The notes beneath the pieces are model-generated. The model saw nothing but the letters and a program-made list of their open reading frames with translations. It was not told the origin of the DNA and did not search any database. Below are positions 31,904-42,401 of a stretch of DNA of 64,000 nucleotides, piece after piece. The DNA comes from Closterium sp. Naga37s-1 (lineage: Eukaryota; Streptophyta; Zygnematophyceae; Desmidiales; Closteriaceae). The stretch lies in contig CANJKZ010000932.1 in NCBI GenBank assembly GCA_947471745.1, positions 496,001 through 560,000 of the forward strand, given 5' to 3'. A program made the translations under genes and the position numbers. Position 1 is the first letter of the stretch. Each line of letters opens with the position of its first letter.

Positions 31904-32442
31904 CTAGGGCAAACGCAACAGTAGACTCAAAGTCAGGGTCAGTGGCGACAGTAGCAAGGAGACGAGTGACAGTAGGACTGGCAGCACGAGCAAGGTCAGA
32001 CTCAGGTTCAGGAACGTGCGGAAGAGAGGACGCGCGAGGCTCAGGCAGGACAACACAATGTGGAACAGAGGAAGGACGAATGTCATAATGTGAGTGCCTG
32101 GGACAGCAGGAAGACGAGGACGGGTGACCCGACGAGCACGAACAGGTGTGGAAGCACGAGTCTCAGGCTCACGATGCTCAGTCAGGGACTCAGTCACCTC
32201 AGTGTGAGGAGCAGGAGCAGGCAGCGGGGAGCCAGGCAGAAGCTGTGGCTGAGACTGGTCTGTTGGTGGACACAGGAGAGGTGGAGTGAGGCCAGTGGAA
32301 GACGGGAGACTAAGAACCTGGCGAAGGACCGAGTCAGGCGGCGGCAGGGACGACTGCGGCTGCGGGTAGAAAAACAGTCGGTGCGGGGTAGTACCAGCAG
32401 CTCCAGCTCCTCCAGCACCCCAGCAGCGACCTCTCGAAGGCA
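31904..32442 (-). pseudogene. C-terminal pol linker, element IV
   Basis: The minus frame gives [35 protein letters not shown] and a Pro/Ser-rich part, matching the linker end in element VII. It is cut at 32442 by element VI. Confidence 0.75.
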
Positions 32443-32789
32443 TGTCAGATTTCCATCCTCATTGTAACCTACATCAATCCTATAAGCGTAGGATAGAGAT
32501 AGCCACCCAAACTTAGTTTGGGTGTAGAACTAGGGCTAACCCTAGTTGGGGGTTGGAACTCAAACCTTGGCCCCCAAGGTTGGGTTGGGAATTATTGGTC
32601 CCCCCAATAATGTTGAACCACTTGGTCAACATTATTGGTCCCCCCAATAATCCCTCAACCCAACTTATTGGTGGGGGCCAATAATGTTGGCTTGGTTCCA
32701 ACCAACCCCCCTCCCCCCCTTTTAGCACTACTATGTATACCCCAATCTCTCCTCATGAAATCAATGGTTCTTCCTCACGTTTTCTCACA
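32443..32789 (+). repeat. 5' LTR, element VI (347 bp)
   Basis: It starts TGTCAGATTTCC and ends TTTCTCACA before the primer site. Inside are several copies of the inverted motif ATTATTGGTCCCCCCAATAAT, which can fold as hairpins. Confidence 0.85.
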
Positions 32790-32802
32790 TGGTAATCAGA
32801 GC

Positions 32803-33871
32803 AAACACGGCTCACACCTTCGATCCTAAGAACCACACCTCCGCGTGCCTTAACACGCCCCCCTCCCTCACGCGACAACTAGGTCGCTCTTAGCGCCAAG
32901 TGCGCTCCTACGCCGTCACGGCCCCCCTCCCCGCGCTAAATTTCAGCACCTCTCCCCCCCCCTTCCTAAGGTCAATTCCGCCACTTACGGCCCTCCACTC
33001 TCTCCCGCGAGCACGCTAACCGGCGGAACGACTACCGCGACCGACGTAACCCTAATAGGGGGCGACCGCCGCGGACGCGACGAACGCGGGCGACCGCCGC
33101 GGACGCGACGAACGCGGGCGACCGCCGCGGACGCGACGAACGCGGGCGACCGCCGCGGACGCGACGAACGCGGGCGACCGCCGCGGACGCGACGAACGCG
33201 GGCGACCGCCGCGGACGCGACGAACGCGGGCGACCGCCGCGGACGCGACGAACGCGGGCGACCGCCGCGGACGCGACGAACGCGGGCGACCGCCGCGGAC
33301 GCGACGAACGCGGGCGACCGCCGCGGAGGCGACCGGCGGACGCGACCGCCGCGGAGGCGACCGCCGCGGACGCGACCGCCGCGGAGGCGACCGCCGCGGA
33401 CGCGACCGCCGCGGACGCGACCGCCGCGGACGCGACCGCCGCGGACGCGACCGCCGCGGACGCGACCGCCGCGGACGCGACCGCCGGACGCGACCCCCGC
33501 GGACGGGCGCATCCGCCACGACAGCCGCGGACGGGCGTATTCGCCACGACGAACGCGGGCGCTCGTCGTGGCCTAAACCGTAGCGACAAGGGCGGACAGC
33601 GCTGCTACGGACGACACGGTGCAGCCACAGGCTCCTAGGCGCGGCCGTGGACGGACAGCGCTGCTACGGGCGACACGGCGCAGTCACACGTGACAAAGCG
33701 CAGTTGCGGGTAACCCAGCGCAGCCGTGGGTAACCCAGCGCAGCCGCACGCACCGTGACCGCACCACCCTTCCAGGTGGTGTCGTCCCCCCCTCCTTGAC
33801 CGCACCACCTCTCCAGGTGGTGTCGTCCCCCCCCCCCCCCCCCCCCCCTTCCCCCTCTCCTCCTCCTCCTC
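32803..33871 (+). repeat. leader of element VI with 28 bp and 15 bp arrays
   Basis: A 28 bp unit (around 'gcgacgaacgcgggcgaccg') repeats about 9-10 times from about 33057 to 33325. A 15 bp unit (cgcgaccgccgcgga) fills about 33330-33495. A duplicated 'accaccttccaggtggtgtcg' segment and a C run precede the gag ATG at 33872. Confidence 0.85.
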
Positions 33872-35141
33872 ATGGCGGACGACTCTACTCCTCTTGAGCT
33901 CGGAGCCATTGACAAGCTCGAACTTCTCCATGACACTACGGCTGTAATATGGGCGTCGTTTGAAGACACACTTCACATGCACCTTGGCTCCGTCATCATC
34001 CAAGACTACTGCCTTCTTGATGTAGTCCTCGAGCACCCTAATGGCCTCCCACCTGTTTCCCCCCCTCCTCTTGAACCTCCTCCCCCTGACGCCCCTCCTC
34101 CACCCGAGCCTCTTCCCGACCCCCCGCGTGCCCCAGTTCATGATGACAACCCGGATCGCTGGGGGGCTAACCTGAACGCCTACAACAAGCTTCGCGACAC
34201 CTACACCCTCTAGTGTGAGGCGTACCGTGTTGCAGAAGAGGCACACGCTACAGCCACTGCACGCATCCTCTCCTACGCTCAAGATGAGAAAGACTATGCT
34301 GAGGAGCTTCGCAAGCTCCACAAAGATGTTGCAGCGTGGCGTGTTGCGGATCGTCGTGCACTCGCCATCATCTTCTCCTGCATCTTCTCTCACCTCAAAC
34401 GCGACCTTCGTCCCACCTCCTCCTCTGGACTCTGGAAAACCCTATCTACTCAGTACGATCGTCAGGATCTTCGCTCCCTCCTCGCACTCTTTCGCTAATT
34501 CCAAAGACATCACCCTTGACTCCTCCCCCACTGCTGCGGCCTACACCCGTCGCCTCATTGACACTGCACAACGCCTCAATGACCAAGGCATTGTCATCTC
34601 TGAGTCCTTTCTCACTGCACGCATCCTCAACTGCCTCCCTCCCACATATGACATCTACTGCATCACCTTCACCTCCCGCTACCGTCATCCTCCTCCTATG
34701 GCTGACACCATCGAGTGGCTACTTGACAACGAAGTAGACATTCAACGTGACTCTGCCACTCTCAATGCTGTCCAGACCCGCAAAACTACCACAGGCAACC
34801 ACAACAGCGGAGGAGGTGGCAGCCCAGGTGGCACCGGCAGTGGTGGTGGTGGACGTGGTAGTGGGCGAGGAGGAGGACGTGGTGGTGGCCGAGGTGGTGG
34901 CCGTGGTGGGCGTGGCGGACACCCCCCATCCTCGGGCACCCTCCCCCCGTGTCAGTACATCATTCGCTATGGCTCCAACAAAGGTCAGCCATGCTCACAG
35001 ACCACTCATACCATTGACACATGCTTCAAAGCCCTCACTGACGAATGGTTTGACCGTGGCAATGTTGGCACCCCACCTCGCTGGAACACTGTTTTCCCAC
35101 GCCCCTCTCCCCATGACATCCGCACTCTCCCCGCCTATTAA
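33872..35141 (+). pseudogene. copia gag with extended zinc knuckle, element VI
   Basis: ATG at 33872 gives MADDSTPLELGAIDKLELLH; a TAG at 34211-34213 ends the first piece. The second frame (34215-35141) contains YTRRLIDTAQRLNDQGIVIS and LTARILNCLPPTYDIYC, a typical copia gag core, then a Gly/Arg-rich tail and a knuckle CQYIIRYGSNKGQPC followed by SQTTHTIDTC (CX13CX4HX4C). At least one more frameshift lies near 34490. Confidence 0.8.
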
Positions 35142-35439
35142 CCCTCCACCCCCAATCTCCACAATGTCCTCACTCAACATCTCCCATCTCACATCCTTCA
35201 CCAAGTCCAACATCTTCTCCCCTCATCCACCCCCACTCCCACTCCCACTCCTCCTCCACCCACACCTCCGCCTCAAGCTTCTCCCCTTCACTACCCTCCA
35301 CCCTATGCTGGCTGGCCTTACACTCCTTACCCACCTCTTGGATATGGTCATGGACCTACTGCACCTGCTGCTAATCTTGCTGAACAGCCCTCCTCCTCCT
35401 CCAACCCTCCTGACTTTACTCCGTTCCCCTCTGCTTGAT

Positions 35440-35910
35440 TCATAGGACATGTTAGCACTGCTCCTGCTGATTCTCTGTATGCCCATGCTATTAATGAGTC
35501 TCTCTTCCAGTACTCTGCCTTTTCCTCCTCTTCATACTTTGAATTTATCCTTGACAGTGGAGCCACACACACTGTCCTCCGGGATGCAGGCACACTGATA
35601 CGTCTCCACACTCCCTCCACTATCCACGGAGCTGACTCCAGCTTCACCATCACAAGTCGACACACCTCCACCCTCCCGTGTCCCATCTTCCCCTCAGGTA
35701 CAGTCACAGGTCTATACATCCCCTCCCTACGCAACAATCTTGTTGCATTATGTGACCTCACCAGGTTCGGTATCACTGCCCTCTTCCCCGGTCATGCACG
35801 CCACTGCGACCTCTTTCACACCACCACTGGCCGCTTCATCTGTCGCATTCCCCTCTGCCCTCACACAAACCTGTACACATACCGCACCCCTCGCACCTCC
35901 ATTCACCACC
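35440..35910 (+). pseudogene. aspartic protease, element VI
   Basis: FEFILDSGATHTVLRDAGTL (around 35540-35600) is the copia protease active site. STLPCPIFPSGTVTGLYIPS then matches the protease C-terminal block of the main family (PCPAVPSGSLSGLHLPS). The frame runs into CT-rich sequence at about 35915. Confidence 0.8.
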
Positions 35911-36135
35911 TCATCGCCCCCACCTCACCCCCTCCCCTTCCCTCACCTCCCCTCCCCCTTCCCTCCCCTCCCCTCCCCTCACCTCCCCTCCCCCTTCCCT
36001 CCCCTCCTCCCATCCCCTCCCCCCCTCTCCCCTCCCCTCCTCCCCCCCCCCCTCCCCCAACTTTGCCACCCTCCGTCAAACTGTCTCCACTCAACTCCTC
36101 GACGGCCTCCCCCTCACCCTCCCCCCTCTCCCCCC
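35911..36135 (+). repeat. C/CT-rich low-complexity tract inside element VI
   Basis: Short 'cccctccc'-type units fill the place where integrase normally has its HH half (LLWHHRLGH). Only the CC half (CLVC, about 36155) survives downstream. Confidence 0.75.
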
Positions 36136-36139
36136 ATCA

Positions 36140-36950
36140 CCCTCCCCTCCCTGCTTAGTATGCGTTGAAAGCAAACTGAAACAGGCCCCCCACAAGAGGC
36201 ATCCCTCTTTTTCTCCCAAACCCCTTGATCTCGTCCACATGGACCTCTGGGGCCCCAATCCTTCCCCCACCAGGCAAGGTCATAGATACCTACTCATCCT
36301 GGTGGATGACCACAGCCGGTACTCCTCAGTCTCCCTCCTTCGCACAAAGGCGGAGGCCCCGGCTGCTATTATTGTCTGGGCTGACCAAGCACGCACCCAT
36401 TTCAAACGCCCTGTCTCCCGCTTCCACTCGGATGGCGGTGGTGAGTTCCTTAATCACATGCTCTCATCCTACTGCACCACTCATGGCATTATTCACACCT
36501 ACACCCTGCCTCATTCCCCTCAGCAGAATGGCGTGGCGGAAAGCAGGGTCCGTGAGGTCACCAAGATGGCTCGGTGCCTCATGGTCCATGCCTCCTGCCC
36601 GCCCTCTCTCTGGGGCTATGCCATCCTCCACGCTGCCATCCTCACTAACCTGTACCCTCATCCCTCCCGGCCCACCACCACTCCCACTGCACTCTGGACT
36701 TCCAAAAAGCCCGACATCACCCCCCATGCGCGTGTGGGGGTCCCTGGCGTATGTTTTCATACACCCTGTCGACCGCTCACGACAAGCTGGGAAGCTAGCC
36801 TCCCGCACTCTCCCCTGCATTTTCCTTGGTCACAACACCTCCTCCCCGGACTATCTCTTCCTCCATCCCCCCTCAGGTCGCCTCATTCGTAGCCGAGATG
36901 TAGAGTTCGATGAAGCCCACCCGTACTACAACCTCCCCCAAAGTCTCTAA
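36140..36950 (+). pseudogene. copia integrase, element VI
   Basis: CLVCVESKLKQAP precedes LVHMDLWGPNPSP (first Asp), LILVDDHSRYSSVSL, RFHSDGGGEFLNH (second Asp) and QQNGVAESRVREV (catalytic Glu). So the DDE core is complete. A frameshift near 36735 moves to RVWGSLAYVFIHPVDRS, LPCIFLGHNTSSPDYL and SRDVEFDEAHPYY. The two frames end at 36892 and 36950. Confidence 0.87.
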
Positions 36951-37680
36951 CCCCCTCCCTCTAACCACCCGTCCCCTCCTTTGGACTGACACCATTCCCC
37001 CCCTACCCCCTCTCCCCTCCCCTTCCCTTCTCCCCCCCCCCACCACCGTCCACCCTCCCTCCCCACCCGCTGCCCCTCCCCCTCCCTCCCCACCCGCTGC
37101 CCCTCCCCATCTCTCCCCTCCCCCTCCCCCTCCTTCCCCTCCCTCCCTCCATGCACAACATCCCCCACCTCCCCCCTCCCCACGCCCTCCCCCACTCACT
37201 CCACCACCATACTCCTGTCCCCTACTTCCCACTCCCCCTCTCATACTCCGCCACTACCCTCACACCCGCTCCACGGTCCCCGTTCTTGGTACCCCAAGGT
37301 CCACCCCCCCCTCCCCCCACTCTCTCACATCCATCCCCCTTCTCCGCCACCATAGCACCTCCCCTCTCCCCCGCACCAGCCCCTCAGGTTCTCTTAGCAG
37401 TCGCGCTCCCGTCTCCTTGCCCTCACGGCACCTCAGCGAAGCCGAGCTGCAATGCAGCTGTCTCCCCGCCCCGACCCTCAGCGCAGCAGAGCACCAGTGC
37501 AGCTGTGTCCCCGCATCGGCCCGACCCTCTAGCGCAGCTGTCTTGCAACTCCACCGCCTCCTTCTCCTCCTCCGCCCTCTCCGGACCTCTCTGAAGACTC
37601 TCACGATGAGCTTCTTTTCCTCCATCTCCTCTCGCCCACCATCGCCCCCGTCGTCCGCACAATGGCTGGCACCTTAGTTG
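36951..37680 (+). pseudogene. Pro/Ser-rich pol linker, element VI
   Basis: Nearly pure C/T sequence to about 37200 encodes Pro/Ser/Leu runs, then a Pro/Ser/Ala segment. It corresponds to the linker before reverse transcriptase. RT itself is absent; the sequence changes at about 37680. Confidence 0.6.
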
Positions 37681-37822
37681 CGGAAGACGCGTCTAGCGTC
37701 TTAGACGCGTCCGTCTAGACGCAGCGTCTAAGACGCTAGACGCTAGACAGTGTAGATTAGACGCAGTATTAGACGAAAATCCGGGCAGGCCTAAAAAAAA
37801 TGTTTGGGCAGACCAAAAAAAG
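37681..37822. repeat. hairpin-forming agacgc repeats at the VI/IV junction
   Basis: 37689-37708 and 37724-37743 are perfect 20 bp inverted repeats with a 15-base spacer. They are built from GCGTCT/AGACGC words, with more such words to about 37775. It belongs to neither flanking element as far as I can see. Confidence 0.75.
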
Positions 37823-38958
37823 GTAGCACCTCCAGCACCAGCAGCACCACGAGCTCCGGCAGCGCCAGCACCTCCAGCACCAGCAGTACCACCTGCTCCG
37901 GCAGCTCTAGCACCTCTAGTACGAGCACCTCCAGTACCAGTGGCTCCAGCACCTCCAGTACCTGCAGCACCAGCACCTCCAGTGCCAGCAGCTCCAGTAG
38001 CACCTCCGGCACTAGTAGCACCACCAGCTCCGGCAGCTCCAGTACCTCTAGTACGAGCACCTTTAGGACCAGCAGCTCCCGCAGCTCCAGCACCAGTAGC
38101 ACCAGCACCTCCAGTGCCAGCAGCTCCAGTACCCCCAGCACCTCCAGCACTAACAGCACCACCAGCTCCGGCAGCTCCAGCACCTCCAGTACGAGCACCT
38201 CCAGGACCAGCAGCTCCAGCACCACCAGTACCTCCAGCTCCAGTGCCTCCAGCACCAGCGGCACCTCTAGCACCAGCTGTACCTCCAGGACTAGTAGGTC
38301 CAGCACCTCCAGCACCAGTAGCACCTCTAGGACTAGTAGCTCCGGCACCTCTAGCACCAGTAGCACCTCTAGTACCTCCAGCACCAGCAGCACCTCCAGC
38401 ACCTCCAGCAGTGCCTCCAGTACCTCCAGCACCAGCAGTACCTCCAGGACTAGCAGCTCCAGCACCAGCAGGACCGTACCCTCCACCACCAGGACTGCCT
38501 CGCCGAACGATCCACGCACGAATTGCCTGCGGCGAGAGCGTCTCAAGTAGATCATGCTGCGGTGGCTGTCCAGCTCCAGGACCTCTAGCAGGGTCACCCA
38601 CAGCTCCACCGCCACTAGGACTCGCAGCACCCCCAGAGTCAGCACCCCCAGTCGCAGCACCCCCAGAACCAGCACCCCCAGTCGCAGCACCCCCAGACAC
38701 TGCACCCCCAGAACCCTCACCCTCTGTCTCAGCACCCCCAGGCTCAGCACCAGTAGTCTCAGCTCCAGAGTCCACAGCAACAGGCTGCGGAGGCGGCGAA
38801 GACGGCCGAGGCGGAAAACCAGGGGGGGTCTCCAAGCGTGGAGAGCGGCGAGCGGCCGCCGTGTCGTCAACGGCTGGGTCACCCCGCTCAACTGGGCAAG
38901 ACGAGTCAGAAGAGATCTCCAAAGGCTCAACCAAGGGGGGTGGGTCTACCTGAGACAC
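37823..38958 (-). pseudogene. Ala/Gly pol linker, element IV
   Basis: The minus frame is open for over 370 codons. SQVDPPPLVEPLEI, an acidic/Pro region, EPGGAETEG-type repeats, ETLSPQAIRAWIVRRGSPGG (a variant SPQQLREW) and then about 230 residues of Gly/Ala/Thr repeats. The +1 frame (37791-38930) is also open, giving Leu/Val/Glu repeats. Confidence 0.8.
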
Positions 38959-39149
38959 ACCTGAGGGAGCAGGACCCTGTGAGGGGAGGAGGTCTACCCG
39001 GGGGGGGGGGGGGGGGGGACTGGTACCAAGAAAAGAGGCGCTAGGAGGACCGGGTGGGACGCATGCGGGTGTAGCCTGTAGAAACAGACGGACTCGTCAA
39101 AGGTGACGTCCTGGGAGGAGAAGACTCGATGCTCGCGCGGGTGGTAGAA

Positions 39150-40713
39150 CTACCATGGCGGGGCGTCGGTGGGGAAGCCAAGGAAGACGCAGCGAAGAGT
39201 GCGAGAGGAGAGCTTGCTCGCTTTGGCATCGCGAACAAGGGAGAGCGCGCCCCAGACCCGAAACACCGACGCATCGCCAACCTTACCTGTCCACTGGAGT
39301 GTGGGCGAGGTCTCTGGCTCAGAGACACGGGGCCAGAGGTTGAGCTGATGCGCTGCGTATCGGACCGCAAACGGCCACAGAAAATGGGGAGCAGCCGCAT
39401 GGATCATGGAGGTACGAGCAACCTCCATGATCAAGCCAATGCGACGCCCAGCAATCCCATTTTGCTGAGGAGAGGCCGAAAGCGTGAACGACTGGCGGAT
39501 GCCCTCGTCTCGACAGAACTCCGCAAGGAGGTCAGAAGAGAACTCACCGCCCCTGTCAGAGTGCAAACGCAAGACTGGGAAGTCCCGACTGAACCGCTCG
39601 CTCAACTGGCAACGAGTCGCACGGATCCAGGGGATCAAAACACCACTGACGTCCGCCTTGTGTTGCAAGGGGAAGACAGTGGTGTAGCGTGTGTAGTCGT
39701 CAACAACCAGCATGAAGTAGCGCCCCTGGTCCGTCCCACCGACGGGGGCCGGGCCCCAAACGTCCATGTGGAGAGTCTGCAGAGGAGAAGTGGTTGGAGG
39801 AAACTCGGAGAAGTGAGGAGCGGCGCGCTGCCGTCCCTCGATGCATGGAAGGCACGGCAGGGCAGGCGAGCGCGGGAGGGAGGGCAGGGACCTGGGAAGC
39901 CCAGAGACAAGGAGACGGGAGTGCATGCTGCGGAGACGCGGCAGCGAGGGGTGACCTAGGCGGTGGTGCCAGAGGAGAGTCTGGTGAGAGAGTACCCGAC
40001 ATGAGCAAGACGCTGCAAGTTGACCAGACGCAGACACCCGACTCGACGCAGCCACCTGACCTGACTCATCCACCTGTGTAGACGCAGTGGTCGAGGTGTA
40101 CAGACCGGAACCAGGTTGACGAGTGAACGTAGCAAGGTGATGGCCAGTCCGTGAGCACTTACAGATCGCCACACGCTGTCCTCCAGGAATGAAGGTGTCA
40201 ACCCATTCATCCTGGAGAACTACATTGCTCAACAAGTTTGTCGAGAACGCGGGGAGGTGGAGACCTGAGAGAGAACCGGAGGGGACTGCCGTACATGGGA
40301 GGACAGTGGAGGCTGGCGCAACATTCTGGACCCCCAGTGGGGTCAGCCAGTGAGACTGGGACAGGTGCTGCGAGTGGTGTGACTGTGGTGCAATCACGAA
40401 AGAAGCAACGTGACACGCCTGAGTCAAGCGTGAAAGTGTGCAAGGCCTCAATTGAGGCAGGACCTATGGCAATAGATGCACTAGCACCTAGAGCGTCGGC
40501 AGACTCGCAAGCACCTAGAGCTGCAGAAGACTCACCAGCACCTGGAGTGACAGCAGACTCACTAGAACCGAGAGCAGCAGCCTCACTAGAACCGAGAGCA
40601 GCAGCCTCACTAGAACCGAGAGCAGCAGCCTCACTAGAACCGAGAGCAGCAGCCTCTACACGACCAGGGACGCATCGCTGAGAAGCACAGTCGTGAGGTC
40701 GCTGAGGCCACAT
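39150..40713 (-). pseudogene. protease and integrase, element IV
   Basis: Protease: FTLDSGVSRCFFRDCTTVTP (Ala of LDSGA changed to Val), SGSLSGLHLPAFSTNLLSNV. Integrase: LLWHHRLGHPSLPRLRSMH...CLPC, LHMDVWGP, LHSDRGGEFSSD and NGIAGRRIG, with the catalytic Glu replaced by Gly. A frameshift separates 40207-40713 from 39150-40451. The upstream frame starts in the spacer with four SSEAAALG repeats and lacks gag and knuckle. Confidence 0.85.
40556..40655 (-). repeat. 24 bp tandem repeat, four copies, in the gag-protease spacer
   Basis: Unit 'ctcactagaaccgagagcag' plus four bases encodes eight residues on the minus strand (AAALGSSE). The four copies appear identical. Confidence 0.85.
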
Positions 40714-42020
40714 AGAACCAAAACCTCCACCACCAGGACTAGAGCAGCAGCATCAGCAGTAGCACGAGCAGCAGCAGCAGCAGTAGCACGAGCAGCAACA
40801 GCAGCAGTAGCACGAGCAGCAGCAGCACCAGCAGCAGTAGCACGAGAAGCAGCAGCAGCAGCAGTAGCACGAGCAGCAGCAGCAGCAGCAGTAGTGGCAG
40901 GAGGGCGGCTCGGGCTGGGCAGCGCGGCTCGGCCTGGGCAGCGTTGCTCAGCAGGGCACAGCGCAGCAGTAGCAGCGTGTGCAGCAGCAGCGCGCTGGGC
41001 TTTTTTTTTATGATAATTATTATTATTTAGGGTTGCGGGGCGCGCTGGCGCGCTTAGCAGCGGGGCGCGCTCGCGCGCTTAGCAGCGGGGCGCGCTGGCG
41101 CGCTGGGCTGCAGGGCACACTGGCGCGCTAGGCTGCGGGGCGCGCTGGCGTGCTTAGCAGCGGGGCGCGCTGGCGCGCTGGGCTGCGGGGCGCGCTGGCG
41201 CGCTGGGCTGCGGGGCGCGCTGGGCTGCGGGGCGCGCTGGCGCGTTTAGCAGCGGGGCGCGCTGGCGCGTTTAGGGCTGTGAGGCGCGCTGGGCTGCGGG
41301 GCGCGCTGGCGCGTTTAGCAGCGGGGCGCGCTGGCGCGTTTAGCAGCGGAGCGCGCTGGTGCGTTTAGGGCTGTGGGGCGCGCTGGGCTGCGGGGCTGCT
41401 CGCAGGCAGAAGGGGCGCGCAGGGCACGGGCTGCTCGCGGGCAGCAGTGGCGCTTGGATCAGGGGCTGCTCGTGGGTAGCAGTGGCGCGCGGGGCAAGGG
41501 CGGCTCGCGGGCAGCAAGGGCGCTCGGGGGAGGGGCTGCTCGCAGGTAGTAGTGGCGCGCGGGGCAGGGGCTGCTCGCGGGCAGCAGGGGCGCGCGGGGC
41601 AGGGGCTGCTCGCGGGCAGCAGGGGCGCGCGGGGCAGGGGCTGCTCGCGGGCAGCAGGGGCGCGCGGGGCAGGGGCTGCTCGCGGGCAGCAGGGGCGCGC
41701 GGGGCAGGAGCTGCTCGCGGGCAGCAGGGGCGCCCGTGACAGCAGGGGCGCCCGTGACAGCAGGGCAACGCGCTAGGGCAGGCAGTGCGAGTAGCTGCAG
41801 GGCAGGCATTGCGAGTAGCTGCAGGGCAGGCATTGCGAGTAGCTGCAGGGCAGGCATTGCGAGTAGCTGCAGGGCAGGCATTGCGAGTAGCTGCAGGGCA
41901 GGCATTGCGAGTAGCTGCAGGGCAGCGTGACACTGTGCGAGAGGGCCAGACAGCGCAAGGGCGCTTCGGGCAGGAACTAGCGGAACGATCGGTGGGCCCT
42001 AAAAACCTAACAGGTTTCCT
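40714..42020 (-). repeat. leader of element IV: triplet tract plus three minisatellites
   Basis: A CTG/CTA tract lies at about 40740-40900. A roughly 27 bp 'cgcgctggcgcg' array fills 41030-41390, a 36 bp array (ctgctcgcgggcagcagggg) 41390-41745, and a 24 bp array (gcgagtagctgcagggcagg plus catt) 41785-41925. GGGCCC is at 41994-41999. Frames across it are repeat artefacts. Confidence 0.85.
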
Positions 42021-42033
42021 GCTCTGAATACCA
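42021..42033 (-). promoter_or_regulatory. primer binding site, element IV
   Basis: The minus strand reads TGGTATTCAGAGC, the initiator-Met site with one inserted T. Confidence 0.8.
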
Positions 42034-42040
42034 TGTCAGA

Positions 42041-42175
42041 TGTCGAGAGTAAAGGGGAGAAGTGATGTTGACTATCGAGAGAGTTGGTACAAAATAAAAC
42101 CTAAGGGGTTGTACCCCACAGTGAGTACCCCACTAAAGCCTACCTAAACTATAACATATAAACATATGTTTGACA
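42041..42175 (-). repeat. 3' LTR, element VII (135 bp)
   Basis: On the minus strand it reads TGTCAAACATATGTTT...TACTCTCGACA. Gtcaga adjoins on the left. Confidence 0.92.
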
Positions 42176-42401
42176 CACCCCCATAGGCAAAGTGGGGGAG
42201 AACAGAGGGTTACAAGGCCAGACAGCGAGTGCAAAACAAGCTCAAGGTGGATCACAACGTCACCACGCAGTCTGAGCACAAGCAAAAGGCCACAAGGCCA
42301 GTTCACATGCAGAGATATATGTGTAACAACAACAGCACAGTGATATCTACCTACAAGAGCAAGCATGCAGGTATACATATAGATCACAGTACAAACAAAG
42401 C

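Larger units (their letters stand above)
32443..37680 (+). mobile_element. different Ty1/copia lineage, element VI (5' LTR to integrase; 3' end lost)
   Basis: The 347 bp LTR (32443-32789) and primer site TGGTAATCAGAGC (32790-32802) are followed by a repeat leader, gag, protease and integrase, all diverged from the other elements. No RT, RNase H or 3' LTR is present, so the right edge (about 37.68-37.82 kb) is a truncation. Possible duplication aggca at 32438-32442 has no partner. Confidence 0.8.

Noticed and set aside
32985-33589. Arg/Gly/Ala repeat proteins on the minus strand
   Set aside because: Produced by 28 bp and 15 bp GC-rich arrays in the leader of element VI.
36910-37677. Independent Pro/Ser-rich protein gene
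   Set aside because: It follows directly on the integrase of element VI and is best read as its degenerate linker.
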